In this document: positions 58,401 to 64,000 of the stretch, one piece after another
How positions within the stretch are numbered: position 1 is the first letter of the stretch
Layout: the number at the start of each line of letters is the position of its first letter
From: Ananas comosus
Taxonomy: Eukaryota > Streptophyta > Magnoliopsida > Poales > Bromeliaceae
Direction: 5' to 3'
DNA length: 64,000 bases
NCBI RefSeq assembly: GCF_001540865.1
Contig: NC_033621.1
Location: 11,140,393-11,204,392, forward strand
Made by a program: the position numbers and the translations under genes
Notes under the pieces: generated by a model
Seen by the model: only the letters and a program-made list of their open reading frames with translations
Database searches by the model: none
What the model was told of the DNA's origin: nothing

Positions 58401-59970
58401 TCATGTAATTCTGAAGCTAAAGAATTAAAAATCCACGAAACGACCATGGAATTGCACTTAACCCAGGCATGTTCATCGGGGGAATCATCTCCTGGGTTGG
58501 CAAGAGCACCATCAACGAAACGACATTTATTTTTGGCTCGAAGCGCATTTATCATTGCACGTCGCCAAGTTGGATAATTTTCTCCCTTGAGAAGACATGA
58601 AACTAGAATTGTGCCAGGATTGTCAGATGGATGAAGAAAATATGAAGAAAGCTAATCAATATCAGCGGACGTTTTTGTGGAAGCTTTGGTAGAAGGTATT
58701 TCAGTCATGACTAATAGCTAGAGTTTCCAGGGAAGAAGATGAGTAGGGTATTAGCATAGGATCATTGCTCTGATACCATGTAAAAATATTTGCCAAGCTT
58801 GCTTTCTCTTCTCTTATTACATATATATATAAGATACAACCAATTACATAGCCTAAACTTTAGGCTTAAGAAAAGCAAGAAAAAGGAAAGAGATCCTGTC
58901 TAATAGGTACACAATACCTTCTCACCTAATTTACAAAATTTGATATCGGATAACCACGGATTGAGATTAGCAAATAATATTTTCAATAGATAGTATGACA
59001 TTACATTTGATAATTGATTACTTCACAGGATTAAATAATGCTATAATGCTTATAATAATGATGCGTATACATTTTCTTTTATCCTCATATGATATGCTGA
59101 ATTAAATGAATGCAGGAGTTCAGTGTAGCAATTTTCCATCGACACGATCAAGAAAATCCGCGTGCTTGGGTGCATGAGAATCTCAAGCATTTGGAATTGA
59201 TTTGTTTCTTCGAAGGATTTGGCTCGTTGGGTCTTGCCTTCTTGCTCAAGAATTTCTCTAAACTCGAGACGTTGCGTGTTTCCTGTGTCAAGGAATCGTC
59301 CATAAATTATGTAAGTCGACCAAACCTCATCACTACCTTGCCTAAATTATGCTGCATTTCGTAGGATATACTTTGAATTTTCAAAGTTTTGATTTTATTA
59401 GATAATATTATAATATGTTACATTTATATATTTAAATTAAATGTTAACAGTATTTTAGATTTGTTTTATGATAAATCTAGTAGTTTTGTAGAATATATAT
59501 CATGCTGTACTTTGAGTTAACAAATGTTCTAGAAATATTATGAGAAATCAAAAAGGAGGAAATTGGATAACGAATTCAGAATTTATGAAGTTCAAAGATT
59601 TGTGCATTTTGACCATTCTTTTGTATTTCTCCAGTCTTTTATATATATTCTTTTATTTTTTTATTTTTTTTTGTAGGCCATTCACTATACATTATTTCAC
59701 ATACTATTTAAGAGTAAAGGGGCTTTTGGCCGAGGAGGATACTGGGATTCTCATGACTTGTCCCTCAAGCAGTTGGTTCAAGTATCAGTGCATGATTTTT
59801 CAGGGGGAAGATTCGAATATGACTTTTTAGAGTTCTTACCTCGAGCGGCAACTTCGTTAAGAATGATTACGATCTCTGCTAATGGCGAGGAAATAGTTTT
59901 AGAGAAGGTTGAGCAATTGCGACAATCTTTTCCACACATTGAGATTTTGCTTCAATTGCATGGAAGATAA
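55471..59970 (+). CDS. F-box protein with leucine-rich and FBD-like C-terminal region (copy 1)
   Basis: Three phase-0 exons, 55471-56463, 59116-59310 and 59677-59970, give 493 residues. Residues 17-53 form an F-box (DRISALPDHLLHEILAFLP then LLSRRWRAVW), the module that docks on SKP1 in SCF ubiquitin ligases. Leucine-rich repeats follow (LPSLKVLELRLPGRL, LPSLQRLELSDLTLL, CPLLEVFELRTRAG). Exon 2 has HENLKHLEL and a LGLAFLLKNFSKLETLRV stretch like plant F-box/FBD proteins, and exon 3 ends in FPHIEILLQLHGR. The target protein is unknown. Intron 1 is 2652 nt because of a Copia fragment in antisense; the sister copy has only 306 nt there. Intron 2 is 366 nt. The start is the first ATG in the GC-rich frame. 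Confidence is high for the F-box class and moderate for exon 3. Confidence 0.88.
57320..58912 (-). mobile_element. Truncated Copia retrotransposon: LTR, PBS, gag, start of protease
   Basis: Read on the minus strand. A short LTR-like sequence (about 58793-58912) ends just before a TGGTATCAGAGC primer-binding site (about 58770-58783), complementary to initiator tRNA-Met. The gag start codon is at 58708. An in-frame stop lies early (GAT TAG), and a frame change near 58300-58360 separates two gag segments (58289-58555 and 57615-58361). Zinc-knuckle residues CEHCKKTNHTRDRCYE are present. The protease motif WVLDSGASDHMTF and the following NVLYVPSFTCNLLSISKL are read further along. Nothing recognisable as integrase or reverse transcriptase follows, so the element is a dead 5' fragment. 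It lies inside intron 1 of the F-box gene, antisense to it, and is absent from the sister gene. Confidence 0.88.
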
Positions 59971-60734
59971 TTTTGTTACTCTAGAATCATTAGCATGTTA
60001 ACAAACAATGCTGACGATTAGCTAGACATTTATTAATTTGATTTTATTTTTAGTTACCTTGAGCTAATTTATTGTTGACCAAGGTGTTTTGTGAAAGTTA
60101 GTTTGATTGGATTAACGAATCTGTAGATCCAACGCAACTCAAGTGCATTGATGTTTAAGTTTTTTTTAAATGTAATTATTTTTTTGTTGTTTGTTTTGAC
60201 ATAACTCGTACAGTCTTGAAGTTAAATTCAATTATTTTTTTATTTGTTTTGATGTAATTTGGTGCTGGTGAAATTAGTTTTTTGAGTTTCATTGTTTGTT
60301 TTGATATGAATAAGTGTTTAGATTGAGTTTTATTATTTTGATGTAAGTAAGTGGGTGCCATTATCTCCTAAATATAGTGGTGAACTTACTGCTATAAAAT
60401 TTAACCTATTATATAATTAAAATTTTTATTATTATTTAAAGGTAATTCTAATTTATTATAAATAAGGTAATTCTAACCCATTATAAAGGAGTAGCGTTTA
60501 GGTTTTAATATTTAATAAATTTTTTAGAGGAGAAAGTCGAGAGTAGCTGAAGTGGAGATCTATTAACGTAACTTGAGTTACATTATATTTTTTACTTAGA
60601 CTAACACAAGTGATGGAACTTGAGTTCCATCCCTCCACTTACACTAAAACAAACCGATCCTAAGTTGCTGGGCTCGACACGGCATGTCGTGCCCAAATTT
60701 AAAAGCGGGTCGTGTCGGACTGGTCCCTTGCACA
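59971..60734. other. Intergenic DNA downstream of F-box copy 1
   Basis: Likely contains the F-box 3' UTR. Near 60665-60720 are cacggcatgtcgtgccc and gcgggtcgtgtcgg motifs typical of dispersed repeats. No other gene seen. Confidence 0.5.
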
Positions 60735-61140
60735 TTTCTAATTTATAATCTCAAAATTAAAGTTTATAATTTTAAATTTTAATTTTAAATTTAATATTTA
60801 AATTTTTTAGATTTAAAATTTGATATTATATATTTTCAATTTTAAATTTGATATTAAATTTAATGTTTGGAATTTAAAATTTATAATTATAAAATTTAAA
60901 TTTTAAGATTTTAAATTTTAAATTTTAATTTTTAATATTGAGTTTTAAAAGTTAAAATTTAAAAATATAAATTTAAAATTAAAAAATTAAATTCAAATCT
61001 AATGAGAGTGGTAATATTATTATTTTTTATTTATAACTGCCCATTATTTTTTTTTATTTCATCTTATCTATTCAAATATTATTTTTCTTATTTTCAGAAA
61101 CAACTCAATTATTATTCAAACTTAAACAATACATTAATAA
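60735..61140. mobile_element. Decayed copy of the 16927-17896 AT-rich TIR element
   Basis: Shares taatttataatctcaaaatt, aaatctaatgagagtgg / ataataagtggataat and catcttatctattcaaat with the right half of 16927-17896; both termini are eroded. Confidence 0.65.
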
Positions 61141-61180
61141 TCTATTCTCTACATATAAAATCTGTTTGGGGTCATGTGCG

Positions 61181-61740
61181 TGTATACATACCAATGCACA
61201 TAACAAATATTTTAATAATTATTTTAAATTAATATAAATTTATATATCATATTTATATGCAAAATTTAAATTTTAGAAAGTAAACTCATTTGTTGTATAC
61301 TATTAAAAAATATTTGTCACATTCTTACTCAAATTTAAATAGTTCTTGTCCACAATAATTATATAGTTATATTTTTTTATTTTATAAATATATAATGTAG
61401 ATATAGATATACATTAAATATTTTTGTATATTTTTGAATTCAGATGAATCCAGAATTTAAATACATATTTTAAACTAAAAATATCAAAATCTTAATTCAT
61501 GCTTAATTCAAAAGTTAAAATTTAATTTTTTTCAACTTTAATAAAAAAAATTTTAATTATTAATTCAAACTTAATATCCAAAAATAAATTTAATTGACGA
61601 ATAAAATTTAAATTTTAATCTTAATTTAAAAATATAGAAATTTAAATTATATAATTAAATTTCAACTCTAAATTTTAGATAAATAAAAATTTAAAATAAA
61701 TAATATTAAAATTTAAATATATATTTGAAATCAAATTTAA
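61181..61740. repeat. AT-rich dispersed element, second copy
   Basis: Aligns by eye with 1480-1900: caatgcacataacaa / caaatgcacgtaagaa, attaatataaattt, gtatactattaaaaaatat. Confidence 0.6.
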
Positions 61741-62025
61741 ATTTGATTAATTGATTGCAATCAAACAATAAAATATTAGCGGATAGAATAGAGATAATAT
61801 AATTTTATTATTATATTATTTATTTTATATATATAAAAAATTTTAAAATAAATCTGCTGATGGATGGAAATTTGAAATACATATGCTATAGATATGAAAT
61901 CTACTCGGAGTCGGATTAATTCAATTGTGTGTGTGTGTGTGTATACATTTGTGTACATGTCGCGGACGGCACCGTGTATTTTCCTATTTTGATAATTCAT
62001 CGATTCGATTACTGTGGTGGAAATA
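61741..62025. promoter_or_regulatory. Upstream region of F-box copy 2
   Basis: AT-rich DNA with a (GT)n run at 61926-61941. The last 80 bp (caccgtgt, ttttgataa, catcgattcg, ttac) match the same position before F-box copy 1, so the duplication includes the proximal leader. No certain TATA box. Confidence 0.5.
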
Positions 62026-63942
62026 ATGGAAGAAGGCGTACCGAGGAAGAGGCGAAGACTTGCGGAGGCCGACCGTATCAGCGCTCTCCCGGATCACCTC
62101 CTCCACGAAATCCTCGCCTGTCTTCCCACCCGCATTGCCGTCAGCGCCTCTCTCCTCTCCCGGCGATGGCGGGCGGTCTGGACGACGTCCCCCGACGTCT
62201 CCTTCACCACCGGCCTCTCCCCCTCCTTCGTCGACTCCGCCCTCCGCCATCGCGACCCCGCCGTCCCCCTCCGCTCCTTCTCCCTCGTCGCCGCTTCCGC
62301 CGACGAAGTCGTCTCCGACCCCGACCCCGCCCTCCCCTTCCGCTCGTGGATCCTCCGCGCCGCCAGCCCCGCCCTACAACGCCTCACCCTCCGCCTTCCC
62401 GGCCGCTTCGACCTACTACCTCCGGCAGTCTTCCACCTCCCCTCGCTGAAGGCGCTCGAACTCCGCCTCTCGGGACGCCTCGATTGGCCCGCCGCTGCCT
62501 TCTTACCTTCTCTACAGAGGCTCGAACTCTCTGACCTTACTTTATTATATCCGGCCACCGAGGACGCGATCTCGAACAGCTGCCCGGCGCTCGAGTGCTG
62601 GCGGATGTCATTCGAATCCGCAACCCCCGAGCTCGAAGTGAATTGCCCGCTGCTGGAGGTTTTCGAGCTGCGGACGCGCGCCGGGCCGGTGGGGGGCCTC
62701 AGTATCTGCGGGAGCAAGATCAGGAAGGTGAGCGTGCGGCAGAAGTACGCTGATGCTGAATCCTCCTACGGGCCGGCGGCGGCGGCTTATCTGAAGCTGT
62801 CGGCGCCCGGGCTCCGGACTCTGGAGTGGCTCTGCCCGCTGCCGCGCTCCGCGACCGTCGACTCCCTCCCGGATTCTCTCGCCTCCTCCCTCATGTTGCT
62901 GACGTCGGGCGAGCTCCTCGATCTCTACGAGAACAGACTGCCGGACGGCGGACATGTTCTTCCCCTGCTCAGAGTCGATCGGTTGGTCCTGCCGTATTCT
63001 CGGATAATTGAGGTACGGTACAATTACCTTAAATCAGCCAGAAATATATATATAGTACTATCTCTTCTTCTTCTTCTTCTTCTCAATGCACGCCGCTTTA
63101 GAGCTAATACGCGCGAATATTATCGTTCTAAATTAAATAATAAATTCACAGGCAAATATACGGAAACGGAAACAATTAATCATATGGGCTGACCAAATAT
63201 AACAATTAATTAGTTTCATCTATAATGCTTATAATATAATGATGATGATAATGCGTATATATTTTCGTTTATTATCTTCAATAGATAGATATTAATATGC
63301 TAAATGAAATAAATGCAGGAGTTTGGTATAGCAATTTTCGATCGACACGATGAAGAAAATCCGCGAGCTTGGGTGCATGAGAATCTCAAGCATTTGGAAT
63401 TGACTTTTTCTTTGGAGGATTTGGCTCGCTGGGTCTCGCCTTCTTGCTCAAGAATTTCTCTAAACTCGAGACATTGCATGTTTCCTGTGCCAAGGAATCG
63501 TGCAAGGACTCGTACTTAATTCACGTAAGTCAATCAAATTAGCCTTATCACCATTTTTAACTTTCTTAAAAGCTTATGGACCTTGTGTATAAATTATGCT
63601 GCATTGTACTTGGATTTTTAAAGTTTTGATCTTATTACATAATATTATAATATGTTACATTTGCATATTTTAATTAAATGTTGAACATATCTTAGATTTC
63701 TTTTACGATAGATTTAATAATATTTGTAGAATATTTTGCTGTACTTGGAACGGAACGCTCTCTTAAGCATATATATTTAGTAAAAATAGAAAATTAATTC
63801 TAGCAAGAGTTAACAAACTTTCTAGAAATATTATGAGAAATCACAAAGGATTAGCAAATTGGATAATGAATTCAAAATTTATGAAGTTTAAGGATTTGTG
63901 CATTTTGACCATTTTATTTTTATTTCTCCAATCTCATATATG

Positions 63943-63981
<39 letters not shown>

Positions 63982-64000
63982 TTTTAACTTTTTTTTTTTT
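62026..64000 (+). pseudogene. F-box/LRR tandem copy 2, frameshifted in exon 2, runs off window
   Basis: Exon 1 (62026-63012, 329 residues) is nearly identical to exon 1 of the F-box gene at 55471, with the F-box at residues 16-52 and the same leucine-rich segments. I start at ATG 62026 because the four codons before it begin with GTG. Exon 2 (63319-63524) follows a 306-nt intron. It opens with EFGIAIFDRHDEENPRAWVHENLKHLEL, written here in two parts as EFGIAIFDRHDEE and NPRAWVHENLKHLEL. One base is then missing near 63402-63412 relative to copy 1, so the frame changes and stops at 63517-63519. The predicted product is 395 residues and lacks the FBD-like end. Exon 2 length is 206 nt; one extra base would restore phase 0. 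The window ends in a T-run that matches the tract just before exon 3 of copy 1, so exon 3 is probably just outside. It could be a truncated functional protein or a sequencing error. Confidence 0.8.

Noticed and set aside
62014..62025. Upstream GTG start for F-box copy 2
   Set aside because: Four codons earlier than a normal ATG whose context matches copy 1; no reason to use GTG in a plant nuclear gene.

Overview
The window is nuclear DNA from a flowering plant, most probably a monocot. It is very AT-rich and crowded with small transposons. The few coding exons are GC-rich with mostly C or G at third codon positions, as in the two F-box genes, and the introns are typical GT-AG plant introns. 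The species cannot be named from the sequence. Scattered single Ns show that this is a draft assembly.

Only three gene models look real. (1) A four-exon 1-aminocyclopropane-1-carboxylate synthase (ACS, the committed step of ethylene synthesis) lies on the minus strand at 20362-22540. It encodes 461 residues with the PLP lysine at 273 and a degenerate type-2 (TOE-like) tail. (2) An F-box protein of 493 residues is encoded on the plus strand at 55471-59970. Its first intron has been swollen to 2.65 kb by an antisense Copia fragment carrying LTR, gag and protease. (3) A tandem sister F-box gene starts at 62026 and runs off the right edge. Its second exon has lost one base, which gives an early stop.

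Region by region: 0-3.1 kb holds AT-rich repeats, including a 196-bp direct repeat. 3.2-8.2 kb is a decayed tandem array (unit about 500 bp) hit by a CACTA MITE and a tRNA-derived SINE. 8.6-9.9 kb holds foldback MITEs. 11.3-14.7 kb holds a second CACTA MITE in the opposite orientation, a perfect 95-bp-arm hairpin, and a tandem series of LTR/primer-binding-site fragments. 15.6-19.2 kb has a small unassigned ORF, an AT-rich TIR element and more foldback MITEs. 20.3-22.7 kb is the ACS gene. Its upstream region (22.8-24.6 kb) is packed with SINE copies and a foldback element bearing two G-boxes. 25-33 kb is mostly repeated TIR foldback elements, including an 845-bp tandem duplication. 33-39 kb is a dense cluster of foldback MITEs around a quiet 2-kb stretch. 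39.5-49.9 kb holds about eight decayed, tandemly amplified copies of an F-box-associated-domain-like gene, with inserted hAT, CACTA, MITE and solo-LTR sequences. 49.9-51.8 kb is a long LTR-like sequence with six copies of a 12-bp palindrome. 52.4-54.4 kb is a possible Helitron. 55.4-64 kb is the F-box pair.

The most interesting structure is a superfamily of foldback MITEs (called A, B, C and D here). They share a common internal frame, sit in (TA)n/(GA)n tracts, and carry at each tip a short hairpin. The hairpin's sequence differs between subfamilies while staying self-complementary. One copy at 49261-49465 has a clean 9-bp target duplication, and a paralogous empty site is present in the same window. 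Some copies are chimeras between subfamilies. No prokaryotic system, CRISPR array or operon is present.
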